From contig NZ_VIRW01000002.1 in assembly GCF_009760905.1 (NCBI RefSeq), positions 186,001 to 250,000 on the forward strand: a DNA stretch of 64,000 bases, in the 5' to 3' direction. This DNA is from Chitinibacter sp. GC72 (GTDB lineage Bacteria; Pseudomonadota; Gammaproteobacteria; Burkholderiales; Chitinibacteraceae). Shown piece after piece: positions 1 to 7,991 of the stretch; position 1 is the first letter of the stretch; each line of letters opens with the position of its first letter. The position numbers and the translations under genes are program-made. Below the pieces are notes generated by a model. It was not told where the DNA came from. It did no database searches and saw only the letters and a program-made list of their open reading frames with translations.

Positions 1-1446
1 TATGCGCGTGAATTTGGCGTACTGGATGGCGAACCTCAGCACGGCGTCACACCGGTTTATCTGCGAGCGGGCGGGCATTTTGCCGCGGTGGGCGAAGTGC
101 GTCGCCAATTAGCCGATAGCAAACTACACAGTGTTAGCCCAGCCGAATTTGATGCGCTGCTGAACCAGCGCTTTGGCTCAAACCAAGGTGGCGCGGCCAA
201 TCTGGTTGACGATATCGAAGAATCGGCTGATTTGGCACGGCTGATTCAGGATATGCCCGAAGTGTCGGATTTGATGGAGGCCGAAGAATCGTCGCCGGTC
301 ATCAAGCTGATCAACGCCATTTTCACCGAAGCGCTGCGCGAAAACGCGTCCGACGTACATATCGAGCCATTTGAAACCCGCTCGGTGGTGCGTTACCGCG
401 TCGATGGTACATTACGCGACGTCATCGAGCCCAATCGCGCGCTGCACGCCGCACTGGTGTCACGCATTAAAGTCATGGCCGGCCTCGATATCGCCGAAAA
501 ACGCCTGCCGCAAGATGGCCGCATTAATCTGCGCATTGCCGGCCGCCCGGTGGATGTGCGGGTGTCCACGCTGCCAACAGGCCACGGCGAGCGCGCCGTG
601 CTGCGTTTGCTGGATAAATCGGCGGGCCGCTTGGAGTTAGCCAAGCTGGGCATGGGCGAAAAAACGCTAAATGAATTAAATCAGCTCCTCGCCGCGCCGC
701 ATGGCATTGTGCTCGTCACCGGCCCCACCGGCTCGGGTAAAACCACCACGCTGTACGCCGCGCTAGGCAGCATGGACGCCAAAAACAGCAATATCATGAC
801 GGTGGAGGACCCGATTGAGTACGACCTCGATGGCATCGGCCAAACGCAGGTCAACCCGCGTATCGACATGAGCTTCGCCCGCGCCCTGCGCGCCATTTTG
901 CGCCAAGACCCAGATGTGATCATGATCGGTGAAATTCGCGATCTGGAAACCGCGCAAATTGCGGTACAAGCCTCGCTGACCGGCCATTTGGTCCTCGCGA
1001 CGCTGCACACCAATGACGCCAGCAGCGCGATCACGCGGCTGGTTGATATGGGCATCGAGCCATTCCTACTCGCCTCGTCGACCATCGGCGTACTGGCGCA
1101 GCGTCTGGTGCGTTCACTATGCCCAAGCTGCAAGCAGGGGTATGTCGCCACAGAGGATGAGCTAAAAGAGCTAGAGGCAGATACCAAGCAGAGTATCACC
1201 CTATACCGCCCTGTCGGCTGCCCCGCCTGCGCCAATACCGGCTATCGTGGGCGTACCGGCATTCACGAATTGCTGATCGTCGACGAAGCGATGCGCACGC
1301 AAATTCACAATTCAGCCAACGAACAAGACATCCGCGCCCGCGCTGAAACGCTAGGTATGCACAGCCTGCGCAAAGACGCCGCATTGCGAGTGCTGGAAGG
1401 GGTGACGAGTGTCGAGGAAATGCTTAGGATTACGCGCAGCAGCTAA
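1..1446 (+). CDS. gspE: Type II secretion ATPase GspE (5' end outside window)
   Basis: Cytoplasmic hexameric ATPase that powers pseudopilus assembly in the type II secretion system. The frame is open from the first base, so the N-terminus lies upstream of the window. A GTG near position 88 is internal, not the start. Visible motifs are the Walker A GPTGSGKTT near position 721-747, the Walker B/Asp-box region with DPDVIMIGEIRD near 907-942, the His-box LATLHTND near 996-1017, and a zinc-binding tetracysteine (CPSC near 1120, CPAC near 1220) typical of GspE and PilB. The very similar ATPase at 22364-24490 has a different C-terminus. Assignment as GspE rather than PilB or MshE rests on the short divergent N-terminus and on gspL-M-N a few kb downstream. 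The family is certain; the subfamily is likely. Confidence 0.9.
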   Translation, partial: YAREFGVLDGEPQHGVTPVYLRAGGHFAAVGEVRRQLADSKLHSVSPAEFDALLNQRFGSNQGGAANLVDDIEESADLARLIQDMPEVSDLMEAEESSPVIKLINAIFTEALRENASDVHIEPFETRSVVRYRVDGTLRDVIEPNRALHAALVSRIKVMAGLDIAEKRLPQDGRINLRIAGRPVDVRVSTLPTGHGERAVLRLLDKSAGRLELAKLGMGEKTLNELNQLLAAPHGIVLVTGPTGSGKTTTLYAALGSMDAKNSNIMTVEDPIEYDLDGIGQTQVNPRIDMSFARALRAILRQDPDVIMIGEIRDLETAQIAVQASLTGHLVLATLHTNDASSAITRLVDMGIEPFLLASSTIGVLAQRLVRSLCPSCKQGYVATEDELKELEADTKQSITLYRPVGCPACANTGYRGRTGIHELLIVDEAMRTQIHNSANEQDIRARAETLGMHSLRKDAALRVLEGVTSVEEMLRITRSS

Positions 1447-1465
1447 ACACACCATGGGGCACGCA

Positions 1466-2431
1466 ATGACACTGCAGCGCAGATTTCTGGGATGGTTGCT
1501 AATAGGCAGTGCCATCGCCGCCCCAGCGCTGGCCACTCCACTGGCTCAGTGCATTGGTTTGAGCGACCGAGACACTGCACTAATCGTAAATGCCGACGAC
1601 ATTGGCATGCACCCCGATCTGGATAAGGCCGCGTTCAAGCTAATCGACGCAGGGCAGATTCAGGATCTGTCGGTGATGCCGCCAACTCCGAATTTTGCGC
1701 AAGCGGCTCAATGGGCTAAAGAACGTAATTTATCGGTAGGGGTTCATCTCACGCTAACCAATGAATGGCAGGAAAAACAGCCGTGGGGCGCGGTGCTGTC
1801 GCGTGATGAAGTGCCTTCGCTCTACAACCCACAAGGCAATTTGTGGGCCACGGTGACCGAATTGGCCGCACACGCCAAACCCGCTGAAGTGAGAAAAGAG
1901 CTACTCGCACAGATTGCCAAAGTGCAGGCTACCGGCCTGAAAATAACGCACCTGGATACCCATATGGTGTTTTGGCCTGCCACCCCCGAGTTACTCAATC
2001 TCTACGCCAGCTTGCCCAAAGAAACCGGTATTCCGATTGTCATCCAATCTTTTCGCGGTACGCTCAAAGAACAATCCCAGCTGCATCGGCAAATTCAATC
2101 TGAAAACGCCATCGCTACGCCCGACACATTTTCAATGCAATATAACCCTACAGAGCGCTCGCGTGGCGTAGCTTATCAGGGGTATGTAGAACTCATAAAG
2201 CAACTGCCAAGTGGTGTACACACCATCGGCATTCATCCAGCAGAAGACAGCCCATCGGCGCAGGCCGCCATCACCGACCTAAACTTGCGCCTAACCGACT
2301 ACGCAGCATGGCAAGACCCTGTACTACACAAAGCCATTAAAGCGCGTGGCATTAAGCTAATCACCTATGCGCCTTTGCAGGCACTGCAAGAGCAACTGAA
2401 TCAGAGCTCGGCCAAGCACTGCCTTAAATAG
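1466..2431 (+). CDS. Secreted ChbG/YdjC-family carbohydrate deacetylase
   Basis: Probable metal-dependent deacetylase of the ChbG/YdjC/HpnK family, whose characterised members remove acetyl groups from chitooligosaccharides or related sugars. The metal-site signature is visible: NADD at residues 42-45 followed by His 49, and a second HLDTH motif near residue 163. Unlike E. coli ChbG, which is cytoplasmic, this protein begins with a clear signal peptide (basic MTLQRR, hydrophobic core, cleavage near ALA-TP at residue 24). It is therefore predicted to be periplasmic or exported. The start at 1466 is chosen because GGGG lies six bases upstream; ATG 1454 is an alternative. It directly follows gspE, so T2SS export is an attractive inference. 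The natural substrate cannot be read from the sequence. Confidence 0.82.
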   Translation: MTLQRRFLGWLLIGSAIAAPALATPLAQCIGLSDRDTALIVNADDIGMHPDLDKAAFKLIDAGQIQDLSVMPPTPNFAQAAQWAKERNLSVGVHLTLTNEWQEKQPWGAVLSRDEVPSLYNPQGNLWATVTELAAHAKPAEVRKELLAQIAKVQATGLKITHLDTHMVFWPATPELLNLYASLPKETGIPIVIQSFRGTLKEQSQLHRQIQSENAIATPDTFSMQYNPTERSRGVAYQGYVELIKQLPSGVHTIGIHPAEDSPSAQAAITDLNLRLTDYAAWQDPVLHKAIKARGIKLITYAPLQALQEQLNQSSAKHCLK

Positions 2432-2527
2432 GTGATGCCTTTTTCTAGCCCATGACGGCGGACTTGCTTTTGCTGCTCTATCAGTGAAGCTCGAATCAGT
2501 ACGTATTGAGGGGATTGCCACCTTAAA

Positions 2528-2578
2528 ATGGTATATTCATACATATCAATAAATACGATACCTACAGCCATATACCAT
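2528..2578. repeat. GGGTATA-type palindromic repeat, copy 1
   Basis: Perfect 9-bp terminal inverted repeat (ATGGTATAT at 2528-2536, ATATACCAT at 2570-2578) around a 33-bp AT-rich centre. The right part, CTACAGCCATATACC, matches the right ends of the copies at 17162, 33977 and 52926. The total of 51 bp equals the copy at 41717. Confidence 0.7.
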
Positions 2579-2744
2579 GCCAAGTGTATTCCAGTTTGCA
2601 GCCTCACCAATGGCAACTCAAGCCCTGCCTGATTGGGCAGCCACTAGCCATGGCAAATTCACCTCTGGGATGTATCGCCCTGCCGAGCCCAGTGTGCGCT
2701 GCGGCGCATGGCCAATAGGCCATTTGCTTGAATGTCGCAGATAT

Positions 2745-2778
2745 AAAAAACCGTCAGATAAAACTGGCGGTTTTTTTT
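2745..2778. terminator. Rho-independent terminator, possibly bidirectional
   Basis: Hairpin AAAACCGTCA / TGGCGGTTTT with one mismatch, followed by a run of eight T on the plus strand and preceded by six A. It can terminate plus-strand transcription from the ChbG-like gene and minus-strand transcription from the lipoprotein gene. Confidence 0.75.
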
Positions 2779-2871
2779 ACTGTTGTCATGCACCTACGAT
2801 TCCGCTTCGCGCTATCGGGCCATGCTCACTTTTGACTCACACCATTAAAAACAGTGCCGCATCCAGCCGAT

Positions 2872-4704
2872 TTACCAGCTGTTTTGAGACATTGATTGGC
2901 TACGCAAGCAGGTATTCAGGGCACTGAGAGACACGCCCAAATAACTGCAGGAATTACTCCAGGTATAAGCAGTGCTGATGTGTTGATCGGCTTCGGCATA
3001 CCAGCGGGTAATCACCGCATCGCTCCAGTCTGCGCTGCTGGCATTCTGACTTGCCTGTACTTTGGCCACCGAGACCTCGCCACCCAGTGCCTTGATCGCA
3101 GCCCCTTTCCATTCCACATCGGCTAGCGTTGTCTTGTTTTTCAAGCTTTCAATCGTGACGCGCAAGTAGTTGATTCCTTGTGCATCAAAACGGACTTTAT
3201 TTTCCCCCAATCCGATGGCATCAGGGAATGCAATATTGACCAGCCCGGCCTCTGAGTAAAAACGCTGAGTCAAGCTTTGATCGTAGAAACGGCTTGTCCC
3301 GGTGCAATCAGCGTTGGCAAAAGTTTCAACACGGTATAAAGCCCCACCCGCAGCAATTTTGGCATTCAGCTCATTAATGATTTCATCCGACGGGTTATAC
3401 CAGCGTCTCGTCATCACCGGATTCGCCGCAGAAGCGTTCATCTCATAGTATTTTTTCCAGCCTGAATCAGCTTGGCCTTTGGCATAAAAACGCGCGCAGC
3501 CTATGCTGTCCCGAAACGGGTGCCGTACAAACAGCTGGATCAGCTGCTGATTTTCAGGAGCTGGCGCACCTGAGCGATAGAGAGATTGCCTTTTCTCGGC
3601 CAACGAGAAAAATCCAGTCGCAAAATCCTTTCCATATTGACCTTGGTCGCCAAAAAACCGCCATTGACCATCGGCCCCCAGCTTCAGAAAGGTTTTTTCA
3701 CTGATGCGCGACATGCCTTTCGCATCGTTTAGTGACAGCAAGACCTGACATACTTTGAGCTTGCATCCCAGCACCGAAACCAGTGATGCCTGCAAAGCCA
3801 GCCCTGGATTCAACTCGTACTCTTTCCTGAGTTTCGCAATTTCATCAGCGCTGGTGCCGGCCGTATCCAGATACGCCTCATCCCAAAATGCGGCAAATGC
3901 TGCGGAATCAACACCGGACTTGGTTTTCAACAACTGATTCCACTGCAACAATCTTGAAGGTATCGCGGCCAGATCAAGCGCCAGCGTGGTGGCAACGGGC
4001 TTGGCAAGCTCTTTTGGCATTTCACTCGGCACAATCTGTACCGACGTGTCAGTCGTCGTATCGTCAACGGTGATGGCCATCTGCTCGCCAACAGAAATAG
4101 CATGAACCTTGACCAGATCCATCAGTTTATCCAGCCCCTGATGATCGGCGCTGAACGCTGTCGAAATGAAGTCTAGCTGTTTGGCATCGATCCCCAAAGC
4201 CGGGAGGTAACCAGCCAGCGCCAATCGCAGCTTTTGCTGTGCCGCTTGCAGCTTAGCCGAGTCAAGTGACGCCAGCCTGACCGGATCGGCAAAGATCACA
4301 TCGGGAGAAATCCCCGCAGCCTGCGCCAGCAACGCGGTCGTAAGCGGGTTAATATTGGCCGTTGAAGTGGGTCCAACTGGCCCAGTGAGCACACTGTAGA
4401 ATGTATGCCCCACACTACCCACCGTCCCCTGGGCCTGAATCACCATTGGCGCGAACAAACTGCTGACATCAGCAATCACCCACTGCCCTTTGGCATCTGA
4501 CTGGGTAGTCAACACATTGCCATGCCGGTCTTTAATAATGATCTGAGCATGGGACAAAGCAACGCCATAAGCCGCAAGCCCGGAAACCGATTTGGCCAAC
4601 TGGGGCACTGCGCTCGGGCTTGGGATGGGTGTATCTACACCACCGCCGCCACATGCCACCAGAGACAGGGACAGCACCCAGGCAGAGCAATGTCTGAACG
4701 ACAT
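2872..4704 (-). CDS. Large putative outer-membrane or surface lipoprotein of unknown function
   Basis: A 610-residue protein with a lipoprotein signal peptide. The lipobox is LVAC at residues 15-18, with Cys 18 followed by four glycines and a Pro/Ser linker. Residue 19 is Gly rather than Asp, so retention in the inner membrane is not predicted. Residues of about 38-125 look like a small beta-sandwich of the carboxypeptidase-regulatory kind (VSGLAAYGVALSHAQIIIKD and following). The rest has no motif I recognise. Paired cysteines near residues 315-321 (CKLKVC), single cysteines further on, and CSYLG near the C-terminus suggest disulfides outside the cytoplasm. Its strong Shine-Dalgarno sequence is inside a perfect hairpin (4710-4728). 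Function unknown; surface carbohydrate or polymer contact is only a guess. Confidence 0.75.
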   Translation of the reverse strand: MSFRHCSAWVLSLSLVACGGGGVDTPIPSPSAVPQLAKSVSGLAAYGVALSHAQIIIKDRHGNVLTTQSDAKGQWVIADVSSLFAPMVIQAQGTVGSVGHTFYSVLTGPVGPTSTANINPLTTALLAQAAGISPDVIFADPVRLASLDSAKLQAAQQKLRLALAGYLPALGIDAKQLDFISTAFSADHQGLDKLMDLVKVHAISVGEQMAITVDDTTTDTSVQIVPSEMPKELAKPVATTLALDLAAIPSRLLQWNQLLKTKSGVDSAAFAAFWDEAYLDTAGTSADEIAKLRKEYELNPGLALQASLVSVLGCKLKVCQVLLSLNDAKGMSRISEKTFLKLGADGQWRFFGDQGQYGKDFATGFFSLAEKRQSLYRSGAPAPENQQLIQLFVRHPFRDSIGCARFYAKGQADSGWKKYYEMNASAANPVMTRRWYNPSDEIINELNAKIAAGGALYRVETFANADCTGTSRFYDQSLTQRFYSEAGLVNIAFPDAIGLGENKVRFDAQGINYLRVTIESLKNKTTLADVEWKGAAIKALGGEVSVAKVQASQNASSADWSDAVITRWYAEADQHISTAYTWSNSCSYLGVSLSALNTCLRSQSMSQNSW

Positions 4705-4709
4705 GAAAA

Positions 4710-4728
4710 CCTCCTTTTAGAAAGGAGG
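4710..4728 (-). promoter_or_regulatory. Hairpin sequestering the lipoprotein gene's ribosome-binding site
   Basis: Read on the minus strand, CCTCCTTT and AAAGGAGG form a perfect 8-bp stem with a 3-base loop (CTA). The right arm is the consensus Shine-Dalgarno sequence, five bases before the ATG at 4704. The left arm is a copy of the anti-Shine-Dalgarno sequence. The structure should mask ribosome entry unless it is opened. Confidence 0.6.
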
Positions 4729-4934
4729 GAGCTTAGCACAAACCAAACAATTAGAAAGCATGTAGAAAGAAGTCATAGCCAGATGGAAAGTCACGACTCA
4801 GGATTTGCGCGAATCCAAACTCAGCAACGCCCCACTATCCACTGGGCTTGGGTAACGTCCACCTTTGCAATAGATGCCGAAAGAATTTTGGATTCAGTTA
4901 ACACCAATTATTTGACAACAATCAACAAATTAAA

Positions 4935-4963
4935 TTGACAAAAAAACAAGTTATCTCAATAAT
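4935..4963 (+). promoter_or_regulatory. Sigma-70 type promoter of the small secreted protein gene
   Basis: A perfect TTGACA at 4935-4940 and AATAAT at 4958-4963, separated by 17 bp, lie 32 bases before the ATG at 4996. The surrounding DNA is strongly AT-rich, in contrast to the neighbouring genes. Confidence 0.55.
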
Positions 4964-4995
4964 TTCAATCTCCCAACTTACCAAAAGAGTAATAT

Positions 4996-5370
4996 ATGTC
5001 ATTAAGAAACTGTGCTATTGCTTGCTTTGCTCTACTGGCAATTTCAAGCCAAAGCGCAATGGCTACAAATCCAAATGATGGTATTTATGATTGCAATATG
5101 GGTTTCGGTGCTGATTACATTTCTTTAAACAGCCGAGATGCGACCGGGGTGCTAGTTATGCTAGAGCCTGCAAGTGGTGATTCAAATGGGTTAGCTGAAT
5201 GGTGGTATGTAATCGGGAGCTGGATTAATGAACAACAGCTAAATGGCAAGACTCAAAAAGGTGGCAACTTCTCAGCAAATGTAAACAATGGCGTATTGCA
5301 ACTGAGAATCGATATGAAAATGGGTAACGGGTTTCAGCCTTTCGACTTAACTTGTAACAAAGTAATTTAA
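4996..5370 (+). CDS. Small secreted protein of unknown function
   Basis: A 124-residue protein with a Sec signal peptide (MSLRN, hydrophobic core, cleavage near SAMA-TN at residue 24) and a mature part of about 100 residues. Two cysteines (in YDCNMG and DLTCNK) could form a single disulfide joining the N- and C-termini. The mature part is rich in Asn and Gly with predicted beta strands, such as GVLQLRIDMKM. I do not recognise a family. Codon and base composition are more AT-rich than in the flanking gsp genes, which may reflect acquisition. A good promoter sits just upstream and the gene appears monocistronic. Export to periplasm or medium is likely from the signal peptide; nothing indicates an activity. 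Confidence 0.7.
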   Translation: MSLRNCAIACFALLAISSQSAMATNPNDGIYDCNMGFGADYISLNSRDATGVLVMLEPASGDSNGLAEWWYVIGSWINEQQLNGKTQKGGNFSANVNNGVLQLRIDMKMGNGFQPFDLTCNKVI

Positions 5371-5376
5371 ACCAAT

Positions 5377-5436
5377 ATTCAGGTGAGTATCGTTACTTAC
5401 TGACTGTGCGTCACAGCAACTTCAATTCACCTGAAT
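5377..5436. repeat. Nested inverted repeat between convergent genes
   Basis: Perfect 10-bp arms ATTCAGGTGA (5377-5386) and TCACCTGAAT (5427-5436) enclose a second hairpin CTGTG-CGT-CACAG (5404-5416). It lies between the small secreted protein and gspN. It has no T tract, so a simple terminator is not obvious. Confidence 0.5.
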
Positions 5437-5485
5437 GAACTAATACATTCAACAAGCTGTTAAAGATAATCTTTTCTACACCTCT

Positions 5486-6223
5486 TCAGAATTTCATCTG
5501 ATATCCATTCGCTGTCGCAGGTATTTGCATGAGCAAAGGTGCAAGCTGCTGTTTGACTTTGTCATCCGGCTGCAGATTGATTTCACCTTGCGAGCCCACG
5601 CGCCCACCGGACAGCCATTGCAGTGCGCCTTGGCCGTTGACCGTGATGGCACTGGCGCCTGCGGGGTTGATCGTCCAGTTGGCTCCGCCGTCGTTCATCG
5701 TCAGACTGGCGCGCAGCGTGGTCAGTGGGCTCAGGGCGGGCACCAGCTGGCTAAATAGCGGGTCGATAGTCAGCTCGGCGCTGTCCCCCGCTTGTTTGGA
5801 TAGCCGAGCGCTGCGCATTTGTGCGGTACCGCCCAAGCCCCAGCTGGCGATTTTGGGGATGGTGCGCAATACGCCTTCGAGTGGTAGCGTGACATCAACA
5901 TTTTCCAGTGCTGCGCCGCGTACCCCTAGCACCAAACGCGCCTGACTATTGGCTTCACTGCCCGCCGCTTGGCCATTGAGTTGCCAGGCCAGCTGACCGC
6001 CCAATATGGCTTTGGGCTCAAATTGCCAGCGCAGATTTTGTTGAATGGCGATGCCTTCCAGCCCCAAGGCGCTGGCACGGCCAGCCCAAAGCGTGCCGCT
6101 GGTTTGCACCAATGACACCGAGCTGGGTAATACGGTTTGCAACATGGCCACTGGCATGCGCACGATCAATACCAGTAGCAGCACTATAAATAGGCCAAGA
6201 CTCCATTTGCGTACGCGGCTCAT
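5486..6223 (-). CDS. gspN: Type II secretion system protein N
   Basis: A 245-residue inner-membrane anchored protein of the GspN family, an accessory T2SS component present only in some systems. It has an N-terminal membrane segment at about residues 8-26 (WSLGLFIVLLLVLIV). A periplasmic beta-rich domain follows, with the family-like stretch SGTLWAGRAS near residue 42 and WQFEPKAILGGQLAW near residue 66. It is the last gene of gspL-gspM-gspN, and its ATG overlaps the gspM stop by four bases, which implies translational coupling. The length is normal for the family. The assignment follows the family's typical N-terminal pattern and the operon position. Confidence 0.85.
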   Translation of the reverse strand: MSRVRKWSLGLFIVLLLVLIVRMPVAMLQTVLPSSVSLVQTSGTLWAGRASALGLEGIAIQQNLRWQFEPKAILGGQLAWQLNGQAAGSEANSQARLVLGVRGAALENVDVTLPLEGVLRTIPKIASWGLGGTAQMRSARLSKQAGDSAELTIDPLFSQLVPALSPLTTLRASLTMNDGGANWTINPAGASAITVNGQGALQWLSGGRVGSQGEINLQPDDKVKQQLAPLLMQIPATANGYQMKF

Positions 6224-6693
6224 GATCGCTCCAGGATGATGAGCAAAGCCGTGCCTTGCGCATCTGATTTGATTTGAATTGCGCTAATTTTGGCGGCCAG
6301 CTCATTGCGCAGACTGTGCGCCAAATTGAGTGCCTCATTCACCGTGGGCAAGCTGGCGCGCAATTCAAGCTGGGTCGGAGTGATCGAGCGAATATCGGCA
6401 CTCAGCTGCTTGGCGCTGATCGCGGCAAAGGCGGCGGTGCGTAAGTCTTGTTGTGCCGCACTCGGCTGCAATACCGCAACCTCGGTTTTGCTACCGCGCA
6501 TCATGATCAACTGATTTTCCAGCGTGGGCACGGCGCGCTGCAAGCGCGTGATTTCAGCGCTCAACGGCGAATACAGACCCCAGTACATCGCCGCACTGGC
6601 CACCAGCAGCAACCAGATTTGTAATACACGACGCTCGCGCGGGCTGCGTGCTTGCCAGTAGTGCTGGGCTTTTATGATCAGTGGATGACTCAT
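6220..6693 (-). CDS. gspM: Type II secretion system protein M
   Basis: A 157-residue bitopic inner-membrane protein, GspM family, which partners GspL to anchor the secretion ATPase at the cytoplasmic membrane. A short cytoplasmic N-terminus with basic residues (SPRERRVL) precedes one membrane segment at about residues 25-44. A periplasmic coiled-coil and ferredoxin-like region follows (ITRLQRAVPTLENQL and onward). It overlaps gspL and gspN by four bases on each side, so the three genes form a tightly coupled unit. Sequence conservation in GspM is low; the assignment rests mainly on topology, length and neighbours. Confidence 0.88.
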   Translation of the reverse strand: MSHPLIIKAQHYWQARSPRERRVLQIWLLLVASAAMYWGLYSPLSAEITRLQRAVPTLENQLIMMRGSKTEVAVLQPSAAQQDLRTAAFAAISAKQLSADIRSITPTQLELRASLPTVNEALNLAHSLRNELAAKISAIQIKSDAQGTALLIILERS

Positions 6694-7733
6694 GGCTGCA
6701 ACTCCAGATTCATGCGTCCATCGGGCAAGGTGCTGCTCGTCACTTTGGCGCCTTGGGCATTCAATTGAGCCAGCAGAGTATTACCTGCTGCGGCAGGCAA
6801 GATCACGGTCACTTTGCCATCTTTGACGCTGACACTCTCGGCGCTCAGCTCGCCGCTCATTTGGCCCGCCGCGCGGTACAGCAGATCAAGCGCATCGCCA
6901 CCACTGACTTGCCCGCCCTGCTTTTGCAGGCTTTGCCATTGCAACATGGGGTCAACAATCGGCACGCCGGGATAGAGGCTGGCGAAGGTTTGGCGAATTT
7001 CCTGGCGCAAAGCCACTTCGCGATTGGCTAGGCTGCGCCATTGCAATATCACGCTGAGCAATAGCAAGGCCACACATACCCCTAGTAGATACACGCACCA
7101 ACGCCAATTATTCCAAAGGCTTTGAAGCGATACCCCCTTGGATTTATGACGATAAAAACTGACTGTCGCAGCCGGCGGCGCGCTTAACTGCTCGCTGCCC
7201 AGCTGACTTAAGCCCTGTAGAGCGGTCACAGCCAGCAATTCACTTTCATCACTCAGCCAGATCAATTCACCGGCACACCGCGCCATCAAGCCTTGCGCGG
7301 CGGGTGCAACACAATCCATCGTCGCTGGCAGCAGCGCAAATTCAGGAATCCAGCGCTGAACATCCAGATGCTGAGCACTCACCCAAGCCTGTAGCTGCTC
7401 GATTCTGGTAGTAGCAAGTACCCATACCTCGGATACGCCCTGCTGCTGTGCGCTGGCCAACCATTGGTATTCGTGCAAGGGGCCAAGTACACGGTCTTCC
7501 AGCGCTTGCGTGATCAGCTGCTGGCGTTGCTTTTCGCTGACCTTAGGCAGGCTAATCCGGTGAGTAGTTAGCCAGGATGCCGGAATCGCCAGATCAAGCT
7601 GCGGCGTATCGGGCCAGGGCTGGCCATGCCCATGGGCGCATTGGACACCTTGCGCATCAAATGCCAGCCAATCGTAAATAGCCAGTGGCGTAGTCTGAAT
7701 TCTGACAACGACCCGGGAAACATGCTGAACCAT
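6690..7733 (-). CDS. gspL: Type II secretion system protein L
   Basis: A 347-residue assembly-platform protein. The N-terminal two thirds is the cytoplasmic actin-like domain that binds GspE (from VVVRIQTTPLAIYDWLAF through the LSDESELLAVTAL region). A membrane segment lies near residues 208-228 (VYLLGVCVALLLLSVILQW), followed by a short periplasmic ferredoxin-like domain ending in MNLELQP. It is the first gene of the LMN unit. gspK and the pseudopilin genes are not next to it, and gspE is 6 kb away on the other strand, so the T2SS genes are scattered in this genome. Function is clear from domain order. Confidence 0.9.
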   Translation of the reverse strand: MVQHVSRVVVRIQTTPLAIYDWLAFDAQGVQCAHGHGQPWPDTPQLDLAIPASWLTTHRISLPKVSEKQRQQLITQALEDRVLGPLHEYQWLASAQQQGVSEVWVLATTRIEQLQAWVSAQHLDVQRWIPEFALLPATMDCVAPAAQGLMARCAGELIWLSDESELLAVTALQGLSQLGSEQLSAPPAATVSFYRHKSKGVSLQSLWNNWRWCVYLLGVCVALLLLSVILQWRSLANREVALRQEIRQTFASLYPGVPIVDPMLQWQSLQKQGGQVSGGDALDLLYRAAGQMSGELSAESVSVKDGKVTVILPAAAGNTLLAQLNAQGAKVTSSTLPDGRMNLELQP

Positions 7734-7893
7734 ACAGGGCTTACCTATTGTCGCAAGCTTGGCGGCTTGCGAAAGAAAATCTCAAGTTCGCTATTGTGCC
7801 GTCAAAACGATGACGATTTACACCGTTATGCCGCTTAGAGCCAAAAAAATGCTGATTTGCTGCAGTTTGCAAATCCACCCTTTATCCGGAATG

Positions 7894-7923
7894 AAAAAAC
7901 GGCAGCCTTGGCTGCCGTTTTTT
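7894..7923. terminator. Bidirectional terminator after cysN
   Basis: A perfect palindrome with AAAAAACGGCAGCC and GGCTGCCGTTTTTT around a 2-base loop. It lies 69 bases past the cysN stop on the minus strand and between cysN and the gspL promoter side. Confidence 0.85.
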
Positions 7924-7991
7924 AATCAAGCCTGCTCACCCGGCGTGGCACCTCTTGAGGAAAGAGACGGCTGGGTGTGGGTGTGAATCAC

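Larger units (their letters stand above)
2432..2871. other. Intergenic region with a palindromic repeat and a terminator
   Basis: These 440 bases separate the ChbG-like gene from the convergent lipoprotein gene. They hold one 51-bp ATGGTATAT/ATATACCAT inverted-repeat element and one terminator-like hairpin, described separately. Short open frames on both strands have no signal peptide, ribosome site or recognisable motif, and I do not regard them as genes. Confidence 0.7.

Noticed and set aside
2577-2927. 116-codon plus-strand frame
   Set aside because: Crosses a terminator hairpin and runs into the lipoprotein gene on the other strand; no ribosome site, no motif.
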